Made by a program: the position numbers and the translations under genes
Shown: in pieces, positions 25,309 through 35,033 of the stretch
How positions within the stretch are numbered: position 1 is the first letter of the stretch
Layout of the letters: every line of letters begins with the position of its first letter
Source of the DNA: Grifola frondosa
Lineage: Eukaryota > Basidiomycota > Agaricomycetes > Polyporales > Grifolaceae
Assembly: GCA_001683735.1 (NCBI GenBank)
Contig: LUGG01000019.1
Span: forward strand, 496,001-560,000
Length of the DNA: 64,000 nt
Direction: 5' to 3'
Notes under the pieces: model-generated
Databases searched by the model: none
What the model was told of the DNA's origin: nothing
Seen by the model: the letters and a program-made list of their open reading frames with translations, nothing else

Positions 25309-26853
25309 TCACGGTTGCGAGGGACGAATTGCTTGCTGCATCGGCCATTTGTCGAAGGCTGCCACAGAGGTGTACATTTGACTGTACGTGGAACCGTCAC
25401 CCTACGTCCAACGGTGTCAGTCCAACCGCCTGCCGCACCAAGAACGCGAGGCGACACTCACAGCAATATTCTGTGGGAAACCGAGATCGAACGGTAGCAC
25501 ACTCTCAAGGTACTTCACCTGCTCCGGCGAGAGCGCAACGTCCAGCGCTTCGATATTCGCCTGCAGCTGCTCGACCTTGCGCGCACCGACGATCGGGAAT
25601 ACATACGGTGTCTTCTGCATCACGTATGCGATTGCAACTGTCGAGATCGGGTCAGCGCAGACATTGACTAAGGAGCTGGAAAGGACATACCAGCTTGGAT
25701 GTTCTTTGTGCCGACTTGGGCAGCGACCTCTTCGAGAGCCTTGCAGACCTTACGTTCATTTTCCGTGCGCTCCCAGTTCTCTGAATAAATCATGCGGCCC
25801 TTCTCCCCAGTCTCGCGCCGTCGCTGTTCTTCCTCGTCCGTCCGAATCTTCCCGCTCGCGAGAACGTGGAAAGGTGCAAGGGCCAAACCTGATGACCACA
25901 TGACTGTGAATATGTGGTTATATCAGCATAATAATCAAATCGATGTACCTTCTTCCCTGGCCATGGGGATGATGTCCCGCTCGAAATCACGTTGGAGAAG
26001 ACCCCATGAGCCTTGGTATATCACGAACGGCGTCTTCCCTGTCAGTCGCGCATATGTATTGGCTTTCGCAACGACCCATGCTGGGGTGTCGGAGATGCCC
26101 TGAGTGAAGACCTCAGTCAGTTCGAATATCACGATTGCAAAGGAGCAGGCACGTACTAGGTAGAGAACCTTTCCCGCAGCGACGAGGTGGTGAAGACCAT
26201 TCATCACTTCCTCCACGCTAGTGGTAAAGTCCCACTGTCGGATGTCAGGAAGAACGTTCATGCGCTGAGCTAAGCAAACGTACCCAGTGAACGTACAGAA
26301 TGTCGACGTATGACGTGCGCAGTTTCTTGAGCGATGCCTCCAGGGAAAGATGAAGGGATTTGAGATTATTTCCGACATAGTGAGTCTTCTGTTTGATGTC
26401 GGTTGCTGTACGTTTCCAGTCTACCGAGTACTAGATAGATGAAGCAAGGCATGTCAGCAATCCATTTATCAGTGGCTTGAGCGAGATTTTCGTCATAAAA
26501 CCATTCAAGCCACATCAATAACGCTCAACGACCACAGGCTCACCTTTGTCGCAATCACAAGCTGATCGCGGATTCCACGCGCCTCCATCCATTCCCCAAT
26601 GAACATCTCAGATGTTTCGTCTTGATAACAATTCGCGGTGTCGATGAAATTTCCCCCGGCCTCATAATAAGCATCGAGCAGCTTGAAGCTGCCTTCCTTG
26701 TTCTGTGCGCCCATCCCGACCGCAGCCCACTGGTCCCCGATGTGGCTCGCACCCAAGACGATGGGAGAGATGCACCCCGGCGAGCGGGGACAGCTGTCGG
26801 TAACGACCAAGCTTGGTAGCAGGAGGAGGATGCGGGACCCAGAATTTCGACAT
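25309..26853 (-). pseudogene. Aldo/keto reductase C, inverted copy with one frame break
   Basis: The start at 26853 gives MSKFWVPHPPPATKLGRYRQ, as in A and B. Exon 1 keeps FIDTANCYQ and LVIATK. Later exons give [37 protein letters not shown], and PYVFPIVGARK. The last exon ends at 25309 with a slightly longer tail (RPSQP). Near 26770 the sequence lacks two bases relative to copy B (gtgcatgtctctccc versus gtgcatctctccc), which shifts the frame right after the LSPLAGVH segment. Everything else splices in frame. It is therefore functional if that 2-nt loss is an assembly error and a fresh pseudogene otherwise. Orientation is inverted relative to A and B. Confidence 0.82.
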
Positions 26854-27000
26854 GCTTTAAGATGGATGCAAGTGGTGGTGGTATATGCAGCATGGAAATC
26901 CATGGTGTTTATATACCTGGTCTAAAGGTATACGTATGACGACCCGTGACAATGCCTGCTGATCGGCAAGGAGCTGTACGGGCCATTTCTTTGTTCCTTA
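26854..27000 (-). promoter_or_regulatory. Promoter of AKR C
   Basis: On the minus strand a TATA box (ggtatataaac) lies about 60 bp upstream of the start. It is preceded by agaaatggcccgtacagctc and a cgtatac word, the same order as upstream of AKR B. The remaining stretch to 27779 shows no recognisable gene. Confidence 0.6.
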
Positions 27001-27779
27001 CGTGCACTTGATGATCTCATGTGGGCGATTGGACGCAGCAAAGATCTTGAAATCGACTTCACCGCACATTTGTTGAACAGAATTTCTTTGAATGCAGCGA
27101 GTTCGGATGATCAAGGCCTTGAAATGAAAGTCGATAAATGTTTCATGGCGATAAAATGACCAGCAATGCAGCCAAAAGCGTACATTGTTTGCCAAAATGA
27201 CGACGATGCCGCTGTGCAGGAAATCCACGCAAGCTATCGGCATCGGAGAACCATTGCGGCGAGTCAGAGTGTTGCAACTGCGCTGTCCGGATGGGGGAAA
27301 TATTATGTATAGTTCTCTGGTTTGCAGGGAAATCCCCTGCTTATATACATGTAGCCTCTTGTATCTAGAACTTACTAGAGAATACTTAATATTCTATCGC
27401 TTACTCAGCTCCTAACCCGAATGTTCGATAACCTTCTCGGAGATGCCGGATTGAGCCTCTCCGCCCAATTCCAACACAGAGTTATGACTCGATTGCGGGC
27501 CAGAAGTCTAGAAGAAGCTGGGAAATGATTAGGCGAGCAAAAAGAGACGATAATGATTTTCAAATCTTACACCAACTAATATGATGTGTGTGGCTTGAGT
27601 TGCATTGGCGCCTATAGTGCCTTCGGCGCTTCGCAAACATTGCGTATGAACGACTCTCGATTAGACGCCGGCATCACCGATCAAAATACGTCACGGCAGT
27701 GTGCGCCGTGACCAGAGCTCAAGCGCTCAAGCGCTCAAACTTAGTGTCCGTCTCACACCTAACACATACTACGTGCCCA

Positions 27780-28652
27780 ATGCCCATGGCCAGACGTCCC
27801 TTCATCGCACACGAGGAGCGCACGCCAGGATGGACCCACATCCTCCTAATCACCACCGGCAGCGTCGCATCCATCAAAGCGCCCCTCATCGTCGCCGACC
27901 TGCTCACCGTTCGTCCCGCTCTCGACTTCCTCACCCCCCAAACGTTCATCCCTTGCTTTTGCTCCCCGTGAACTGCTAGTACGAAAACGTGAAGGTAGAG
28001 GTGGTCGCGACGAAGGCGTCGCTCGCCTTCTTCGACGTGTCCGAGCTCGAGAAGAGCGGGGCGAGGATCTGGCGGGATGAAGATGAGTGGGGACCCGACG
28101 TGCGCACCCACCCCCACTTCCTTTCTTCAGCGGGTGCTCACGCTTACGGAGCGCAGATAAACTACGCGCGCGGCGACCCCATCTTGCACATCGAGCTGCG
28201 GCGCTGGGCCGACACCGTCCTCATCGCGCCCTGCTCCGCCAACACCCTCGCCAAGATCGCGCACGGGCTCTGCGACAACCTCGCGGTACCCCTCTCCCTC
28301 CTCCCCTCCCCTGTTCAGTCCGCTGATGCTTTTGCAGACGAGCGTGCTGCGCGCGCTGGCGCCGACGACGCCGACGTACGTGTTCCCGGCGATGAACACG
28401 CTGATGTACGAGCACCCGCTCACGGCGGAGCACCTCCGCGTTCTGCGCGACGTTATCGGGTATGAGGTCGTCGGGCCTATTGGTAAGACGCTTGCGTGTG
28501 GGGATGTCGGTGAGTGGGTTGTGAGATTGGTGTGGTTCGATGACGGATGGGTTGTTTTTTTTATCTTAGGTCTGGGAGCTATGACGGAGTGGAGGGAGGT
28601 GGTGCGGATCGTGGTGGATAGGTTTCATCTCGTCCCGCGTAGTGTATCGTGA
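27780..28652 (+). CDS. Phosphopantothenoylcysteine decarboxylase (HAL3/COAC family)
   Basis: This flavoprotein decarboxylates 4'-phosphopantothenoyl-L-cysteine to 4'-phosphopantetheine in coenzyme A synthesis. Five exons join in frame: 27780-27908, 27980-28099, 28157-28285, 28338-28509 and 28570-28652. They give 210 aa, the normal length for the stand-alone eukaryotic enzyme. The FMN-binding start is HILLITTGSVASIKAP. The active-site His lies in DPILHIELRRWAD. Further landmarks are LIAPCSANTLAKIA, the PAMN substrate motif in VFPAMNTLMYEHP, and the catalytic Cys in TLACGDVGLGAM. A second ATG two codons downstream (27786) is an alternative start. In yeasts, HAL3-type proteins can also regulate a PP1 phosphatase, but this short form lacks the acidic tail needed for that. 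Confidence 0.93.
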
Positions 28653-28931
28653 TATACGACCGAAAACGATTTTTCGGTCTTTTGCAAGATCGGTGTTCGT
28701 CCGGGCACATATGAGCCCCAGCGCGAATTTCGCGAAGGTGGTAAGTGAAGCTGCAAGTTCTACTGGTTGAATGCTTTCATGCTATAGATCATCCGCTTGA
28801 CATCAGCTTGTATCACTCCGAAAACCACTTAGTCAACACATTCTCTATCAGATACAATGCCTTATATAAAATTTCTGCGGTCACGTAGCCGACCCCCTTA
28901 AATCTGAACCATAACTAATAACAAAGCGGGG

Positions 28932-30164
28932 TTATACAAAGGCAGCAAGAAATGCCAGCGCTCTCTCAGGCTCGTCCCAAAGCACCTATCGTGCCCGCCA
29001 TCAGTCCAGTCCAACGTAAATCCAACCACGCCGACAAGAAAACTCACAAAATGATTCGCCTCCTCAAACCGCCTAAACCCAACCCGCCCTAGCCCGCCCC
29101 CAGAAACGCCCTCGGCCCCCCCCCTCCTCACACATCCGCTCCACCGCCCACGCCGCATACACGCAATCACCAACACTCCTATCGCACCACACCACCTCAA
29201 TCCTGAGCAGCGGCAGCACCGACGCCGCTCCCCAATCGAGACCCAGGGCCTTGCGGAGGTTCCTATTATAAATGCGTGGATCGACACTGAGCATGGCGCC
29301 CTGCGCGCGCTGTATCACGCCGACGTCGGTGATGGCGGCGAGGTCCTCTGCGGACATGCGTGTGGTGCTGGGCGGCGGGTCCTGGAGGGCGGGCGCGCAG
29401 GTGGGCTCGGGCGCGCGGGCCGGGTGCGGGTCCGCGCTGGAGTAGTGTGTGGAGAGCCACGGGCCCGAGATGGACGTGCGCTCGTCGAGGGAGATGGACG
29501 AGTCGCGTAGTGGGCTGTAGAGCGTCGGCGGTGCGTCGATCCCCAGGGCGGAGATTGTGGGCTCTGGAGGCTCCGTCAGGCGGGGGAGCGTGAGCAGAGG
29601 GCGGACGCACCGAATATGATGAGCGTGCGCAGGTGGGAGGCGAGGAGGGACCTCGTCTCTGCGGGCAGCTTGTTGGCGTGTGCGAGCATGGCGAGTGTGG
29701 CGGTGTTCCCGCCGGACCAGCCGAGCAGGGCGATCCCGCCCGCCGCGGCGGAATTGGCGGGCGTTGTGACGGGCGGGAGGTCATGGGTCTTGATGAGCCA
29801 CGCTAAGAAGGCGGCGATCTCGGCGCCGTACGCCTGTATGGCTGCGTCCTGGACGTGAGTGTGGGGATTGGCGAAGGCGTCGGTCTCGTGTGGCGTGTAA
29901 GGCGTCGAGCCGGGGTAGTCTCGCAGATTGGGCGCGACGAGGCGGAGGTTGTGTTGAGCAGCGAAGGGGTACAGGCGGCGGAAGGTGGCTGCGTGGTCCC
30001 GCTTATATGTCAGTACGTCGTAACATTCGAGGCGCGAGAGACGCACCTTGGTGGAAGATGATGCCATGGATAAGGACGAGCGTGGTGTATGTGGCGGAGT
30101 TGGCAGGAGGGCCTGTGTCGGTGTAGAAAAAGTGGACACTGTGGCCGAGGGGTGCTAGCGGCAT
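28932..30164 (-). CDS. Alpha/beta hydrolase, one homopolymer frameshift
   Basis: The start at 30164 gives MPLAPLGHSVHFFYTDTG. The oxyanion-region HG follows in LVLIHGIIFHQ, then LVAPNLRDYPGST, and the nucleophile elbow GWSGG in IALLGWSGGN. Near 29116-29124 a run of nine C (G on the coding strand) shifts the frame; with eight the frame runs on into RFEEANHF. A GT-AG intron (about 28982-29048) then leads to the final exon VLWDEPERALAFLAAFV ending at 28932. The terminal NHF-x-WDEPE supplies the expected catalytic histidine. The whole is a single-domain esterase/lipase-like enzyme with unknown substrate. It lies between two pantothenate/CoA genes and is divergent from ketopantoate reductase (about 200 bp between starts), so a shared promoter is possible. 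Confidence 0.85.
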
Positions 30165-30366
30165 GGTCGTACTAGTACTGTGGCGGCCACAGCAAGGTAG
30201 AGTAGTAGGAACGAGCAATCTTGTCTGGTTATCATCCATGATTGCGGTCAGCAGTCTTCGACTCCGCCGGCGCCGGCCCGGCGTAATGATTTCGCGGCTC
30301 CTAAGTCAGGGTTAGGGTAGCGCGGGTTAGTCTCGTCCCCCAATTGTTGACTCGACTGTGCGATAT

Positions 30367-31667
30367 ATGGCAGAGGCAGAGATCGTCGACATCTGCGTGG
30401 TGGGATTTGGAGGTGTGTCATGCGCGCCTATGTTTGGGCTTGTACTGACGCTGGAAACGTCCCCGGTTGCAGCCATCGGAGCCATCTACGCTCTCGCCCT
30501 CGACCGTTCCCAGCGAGTGAGGATCACCGCTGTCTGCCGGTCAGTCAACTCGTGCTGTGTGTCGATTTATGCTAACGTTTAAATGGAGATCAGGTCCAAC
30601 TATGACATCGTAAGAGGTGAGAACGGCATGCATAATTGGACTACGGTACTGCTATCGCTGACGCCCCACCTCGTACAGAACACGGAATCGACTTCGTCTC
30701 CGACGGATTCGGTACCCACTCTGCTTGGAAGCCCTACAGAGGTCAGTACAAGTCGATCGTCCTTACCCCGCCACGCTCCCGCCTCTCACACACCCCGCAG
30801 TGGTCCGCACAGTCGCAGACGCCGCAGACCGCTCCTACGCCTACGTCGTCTGCGCATTCAAGTGCCTCCCAGACATAACCACCACCCCCGCCCTCCTCGC
30901 GCCCCTCCTCACGCCCCTCCTCGCCAACGAATTCGTCCTCCTCCAGAACGGCATCGGCATCGAGGACGACCTCCTCGCCGCCCTCCCCGTGCCCGTGCCC
31001 GTCCTCTCCGGGTGCGCCTGGGTCGACGCCACCACCGTCGATGGCGGGCGCAAGGTCACCCAGTTCGGGAACGAGCGCCTCGTGATCGGCGCGCACCACC
31101 CGCCTTCGTCCTCCCCTGCCCCAGCGCGCGCCGCGCTCGACAACTTTTGCGCACTGCTCCGCGCGGGCGGCGCCGCGCCCGAAGCGACAGACGACATCGA
31201 CGCCGCGCGCTGGCGCAAGGTCCTCTGGTACGCCCGTCCCATCCTAACCCCGCACGTCCCGCCTGAGCCCTGACACTCCCCCCTCCCCCCAAGGAACGCG
31301 TCCTTCTCGACCATATGTACCCTCACCCGCGCGGACGTCGGTGCGGTCCTCGCCACGCCCTCCGCCCGCGCCGCGCTCGCAGACATCATGGAAGAGGTGC
31401 TGCGCGTCGCCGCCGCCGCCCTCCGAATGCCCCCGCGCCGTCGCAGCGCCGGCGGACATCATCGCGCACGAGAACCCCGCGTCGGTGTTCCGCCCGTCGA
31501 TGCTCGTCGACCTCGAGGCGCGCCGCCCCATGGAGGTCGAGGCGATCGTGGGAGGCGTGCTGCGGCGCGCGCGCGCGCACGGCGTGCAGACGCCGCGCTT
31601 GGATCTGGTGTATGCGGCGCTGGAGGTGATGCAGAGAGAGCTGTTGCGGGGGCCGCGCGCGGAATGA
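30367..31667 (+). CDS. 2-dehydropantoate 2-reductase (ketopantoate reductase)
   Basis: This enzyme reduces ketopantoate to pantoate with NADPH in vitamin B5 synthesis. Exons: 30367-30412, 30473-30539, 30594-30616, 30679-30741, 30801-31227 and 31294-31667. The dinucleotide motif spans exons 1/2 (VVGFGAIGAIYAL). The catalytic Lys lies in RWRKVLWNASFSTICTLT across exons 5/6. The catalytic Glu and substrate-binding stretch is RPSMLVDLEARRPMEVEAI. Spliced length is 1000 nt, one base off a multiple of three. A frame change is needed near 31425-31450, in a C/G-rich run between EVLRVAAAAL and VAAPADIIAHENP. The expected product is about 332 aa, typical for the fungal Pan5 family. The very short 23-nt exon 3 is supported by frame and conserved residues (SNYDIVR). 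Confidence 0.9.
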
Positions 31668-31792
31668 GGACCGCGGGGCAGATACCAGCTTAAATGTGGT
31701 AATATCCATTGTACAACACGACAACAATTGTATATACAGGTCGCACACTTGCAGCCAACTTAAACTTCGAGCATCCGTACCTCCAAACGCGC

Positions 31793-33349
31793 TCACTGCG
31801 CATAGCACAGCACGCGGTAGTCCTGCGCACACATCAGCCCCGCGCACCACATCCACAAGACACCCCTTGGCCACTCACCTCCACGCTCTTCTCCGTGCCG
31901 TCAAACGGGATAAACGCACCTACGACCGAACTCGTTAAGCACACACATTCGCAACAGGAAGAACACAGACACCCACCGCCGAGCTTCTCGCTCGCCTTCC
32001 CGGGGTGGATCGCATTATGGTGGTGCGCCTGCGCGACGTACAGCGGCGTCCCGTCCGCCTCGCGCCCGCCCTCGACCGGGCGTGCGCCGAGGCGCCCGAG
32101 GTTCAGGTGTCCAGCGCGTCCGCCCAGCGTAGCGCGCGCATGTCTCCGACTAGGATCTCGTACGTCCCGAGCTACACGACACGAGGGTCCACTTAGCTCG
32201 GGTACACACACAGTACGCAAAGGGAAGGGCGCACGTGGATCTCCTTATGGGCGTACCCGATCACCGCGCCGTGCTGGAACACGGACGACGCCTTCCCAAC
32301 CTCTGCAAAAACACACACACACAAACAGTCAGCCCGTGCGTGCGCGCGCGCCGCAGGGTACGCACGTATACTGCCCTATGCACGGGGCGTCAGTCAGCCG
32401 GCGAGCAGGTTGTGAGAATGGGGGAACGCACATCGTGGAAGGCGCGGCAGATATAGAGCGGCTGCCCGCGCTCCTCTCCGCCGGGGATGGCGCCGGACGG
32501 GATAGTCTTGCCCTCAACGAGGATCCAAGAGACGGGGCCCTCGGGGCCCAGCTGGTGGTACCGCTGCGTACGCGCCTGCGCTTCGCGCAGCCAGCCCTGG
32601 AGCTGCCATGTGAGCGCCTTTTTCTGTTTCGGGCAAAAGTGTTGTCAAGACGGGCTGCGCGCGTAGGCGAACGGACGCAAGCGCACCTCCTCCTCGTTCT
32701 TCTCGTGCTCGTGGTACGCGAGGTACCCCCCGCCGATGAGCGCCAGGCCCGCCAGGAGCCCCCCGCCGATCTGCGAAATCACAAAACGAAATGAGGGTGG
32801 GGACAGTGGGGAGGAATCAGGATGGAAGGGATGCTGCGCACCTCGAGCTCCTTCTTGCGCTGCGCGTCGAGGTCCCACCAGTTCTTCTTGTGCTCCTCTT
32901 CGTGGATCGGCACGCGCTGCTCCGTGTGCTCGTCCCAGCGCTTCTCTCCGCCGCCTGCAGACCCGTCAGCTACGCCGCACACATGCATATGCGCTCACCT
33001 TGAGCAGGAGGAGGCTGAGAGTACGCAGGCGCGTAGCTCGGGCTATACCCCTCGTCGCGGTACGTCTCTTCCATGCGGCCCCACAGCGCGGGCACCGTAG
33101 GCGGGGTCCAATCCGGCTAAATACATTACATGTCGGGAGGTCAACACGGCCCTCAGCCTCGGAATAGGGAGGAAAGAGGGCGTGCCTGGGATGTGTGGGG
33201 CTGGATGACCTTGTAGCGGTGTCCTGGAGATGGGAGGCATGCGTGAGGTCCTGCATGGATGGTCGCATGGACTCGGTGGGGTGCGTACCTTCGTGTTCGA
33301 CGATAGAGTCGAGGCTATAGTAGGTGCCTGGTTCCCAGAAGGCTGTCAT
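31793..33349 (-). CDS. CBM5/12-DM9 protein, copy 3, fullest copy
   Basis: Domains in order: a CBM5/12-like module (MTAFWEPGTYYSLDSIVEHEG, then YKVIQPHTSQ and DWTPPTVPALWGRM), a Pro/Tyr/Gln-rich spacer (YSPSYAPAYSQPPP), and NWWDLDAQRKKELE. Then follow a glycine-zipper hydrophobic segment (IGGGLLAGLALIGGGYLAY) with a charged tail, a helical segment (LTWQLQGWLREAQARTQ), and a C-terminal DM9/DUF3421 repeat pair. The repeat pair shows PLYICRAFHD, GKASSVFQHGAVIGYAHKEI, YEILVGDM, then GTPLYVAQAHHH, PGKASEKLGG, AFIPFDGTE and DYRVLCYAQ. Numerous 50-90-nt GT-AG introns are inferred. CBM5/12 modules bind chitin-type glycans and DM9 proteins in animals bind mannose. No signal peptide is seen. One frame change (about 32105-32120) is needed between RALRWAD and GHLNLGRLGARP. 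Confidence 0.78.
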
Positions 33350-33554
33350 GATTCTGGAGTTACTATAGGATGAAGCTGAAGTCTTGGAAGACTCTGAGGA
33401 TGTTGGGCTACACAGCCAGCAGTTAAACTGCAATAAAATTCAAATTTTGTGGGTTAGAACTATTCTCAAACACAATTTGTACAAAAGTGAGACTCAGGTT
33501 AAACCCCGCGCAAAATTCAGAAATTTGAAGTCCCGCTTATCCCGCAGTTCGAAC

Positions 33555-33600
33555 CTGGCTCAACTCCTCTGAGGTTCAACTCGTGCTCAACCCCGGCTGA
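33555..33600. repeat. Terminal-like segment similar (inverted) to 35262-35310
   Basis: The segment gttcgaacctggctcaact...ggttcaactcgtgctcaacc resembles the reverse complement of 35262-35310 (ggttcgagcctgggttgaac...). Similarity is imperfect, roughly 75-85% by eye over about 40 bp. It may mark the ends of a transposable element that encloses the 33.9-35.0 kb repeats. Confidence 0.3.
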
Positions 33601-33870
33601 GCGGTGCCGTCCTCCCGAGTGCAAATGGGTGCCAGTGCGCCACCGGAACGAGCCGCGCTTCCCCTCGGAGTTTAAACCGGAGAGCGAAACTGCGCAAAGT
33701 TTTCCTTTGCTGCGACTTTGTTGAACACACTCCCCAACACGCCCGTGACACAACACACTTACGCGCTTTCGCCATATATGGTGGGCTTGAATCTTTTGTG
33801 GTAATGTGTGGGATTCTGGTTCTGATCTGTTGACTGCAGCATGGTGTGCCCCAGGTGCTAGCATATCACT

Positions 33871-34920
33871 GTGAGTGCCTGCGTGCATTATCATTGACAC
33901 GCTGTATCTAGTCTCGGCTGACATTGTATGGCCCCTGCTGAGTGTGAGTAATAGTGAGTGTCTACAGAATGCCTTATTTCTGACATTCCGCACACTGGTA
34001 TCCACACCCCTCATTGTGAGTACTGTCATGCTATCCCCAATAAAAATGTGCTTGTGCACGATGTTCTTTAACATGTGTTGCTTCGGTCATCTCATGTACT
34101 GGCGGCTGGACACCCTTGATGTGAGTGAAGTTATGCTCTCAGTGATGAAACCTGTTTACAGGATTATTTCAAGCATGCACTTGTTTGTAGGGCTCGAACG
34201 TCGGGGCCCCTTACCGTGAGTGTTGTTATGCGTTCAGCGAGAAAACATGCTTACCGGATTTTTCCATCTACGCTCGCCTACCCTACAATCACCAACATCA
34301 CTATCTTCTCCCTGCGCGTGATCCCGGACTGCGCGCCGCTCCCGTCGAATGCCGCGACGAAAAGCTTATCGACTTTCTCGCCTACCCGCCGCACGTCGCG
34401 CGGCAGCTCACCATCGGCATGAACGAGAAAGACTACAAGTGCCCCACGGTGTTCGTGCGCGTGATCCGGGATGCATGCATCGACGAGCGACGCGTGCCGG
34501 GCCCCATACCGTGAGCATTGTTACGCGGTCAACGATTAAACATGCTCACCCGACTTTTTCTAGCATGCATGGCTCGGTTTCTCGTGCGCTGGCAGCCTGA
34601 CGCATCCCACGTAAGTACTGCTATGCTATCAGTGATTAAATGTGCTTACCGGATCTATTGCAGGCATGTGTTGCTCGGACGTCTCGCGCGCTGCCAGCCG
34701 GGACCCCCCTGAGTGTGAGTCGTCAGTTGAATTTGCAGCAATAAGATTTACTGACAGGCACTCTTGCAGAATGCACCGCCTCGTGCATGTTTCTCGGACG
34801 TCTCGCGCGTTGGCCGCTGGACCCCCCTCAATGTGAGTCATCTGTCATTATTTCAGCGACAAGATTTACTTACCAGTGCTCTTCCAGAATGCACTGTTCG
34901 GTGCAGCTCGCGCGCCGGAC
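33871..34920 (+). repeat. Tandem array of about nine intron-like units
   Basis: Splice-donor-like words (gtgagt or gtaagt) recur at 33871, 33944, 34016, 34121, 34216, 34511, 34611, 34715 and 34833. Each is usually followed by a degenerate 'gttatgctatcagyrataaaa' tract, 'atgcttaccggattt', an acceptor-like ctag/ttgcag/ttccag, and a short exon-like block. The exon-like blocks resemble tgttgctcggacgtctcgcgcgctgg...ccccc. Period is about 95-118 bp in the right part and about 73 bp at the left edge. The 295-bp gap between 34216 and 34511 contains coding-like sequence of a host gene. Confidence 0.75.
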
Positions 34921-35033
34921 CCCTCTGCGACCAACGCCGGCGAGGCTAGCTCTGGGATCGGTACCTGGCCTACGTCGCCTTTGCCATCAATGTATCCGTT
35001 GGCGACGTGGTCAAGTGCGAGCGCAAGGTGTGT
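34270..35033 (+). pseudogene. Exons of an unrecognised gene split by the intron-like repeats
   Basis: Two segments look like real coding sequence. At 34270-34510 the frame reads TITNITIFSLRVIPD and then, after a 1-nt shift near 34355, KLIDFLAYPPHVARQ, YKCPTVFVRVIRD and RRVPGPIP. It ends at a gtgagc donor. At 34955-35033 the frame reads LWDRYLAYVAFAINV and GDVVKCERK, followed by a gtgtgt donor-like site. The codon use and amino-acid flow are convincing, but I recognise no family. The stretch between them is occupied by three repeat units. It may be a captured gene fragment inside a transposon or a host gene whose intron expanded by tandem duplication. Confidence 0.45.

Noticed and set aside
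28932..29287. Possible separate small gene upstream of 28.9 kb on -
   Set aside because: The segment NHF...WDEPERALAFLAAFV is the final part of the alpha/beta hydrolase once the G-run shift and one intron are taken into account.
29266..29784. 172-aa Pro/His/Arg-rich ORF on -
   Set aside because: Shadow frame of the hydrolase coding region in GC-rich DNA.
30583..31266. 227-aa Arg/Pro-rich ORF on +
   Set aside because: Out-of-frame reading of ketopantoate reductase exons, whose own frame has the catalytic motifs.
31745..31795. Extending CBM-DM9 copy 3 past 31793
   Set aside because: The DM9 terminal motif DYRVLCYAQ followed by TGA is the natural end; later ORF sequence is read-through of intron frames.
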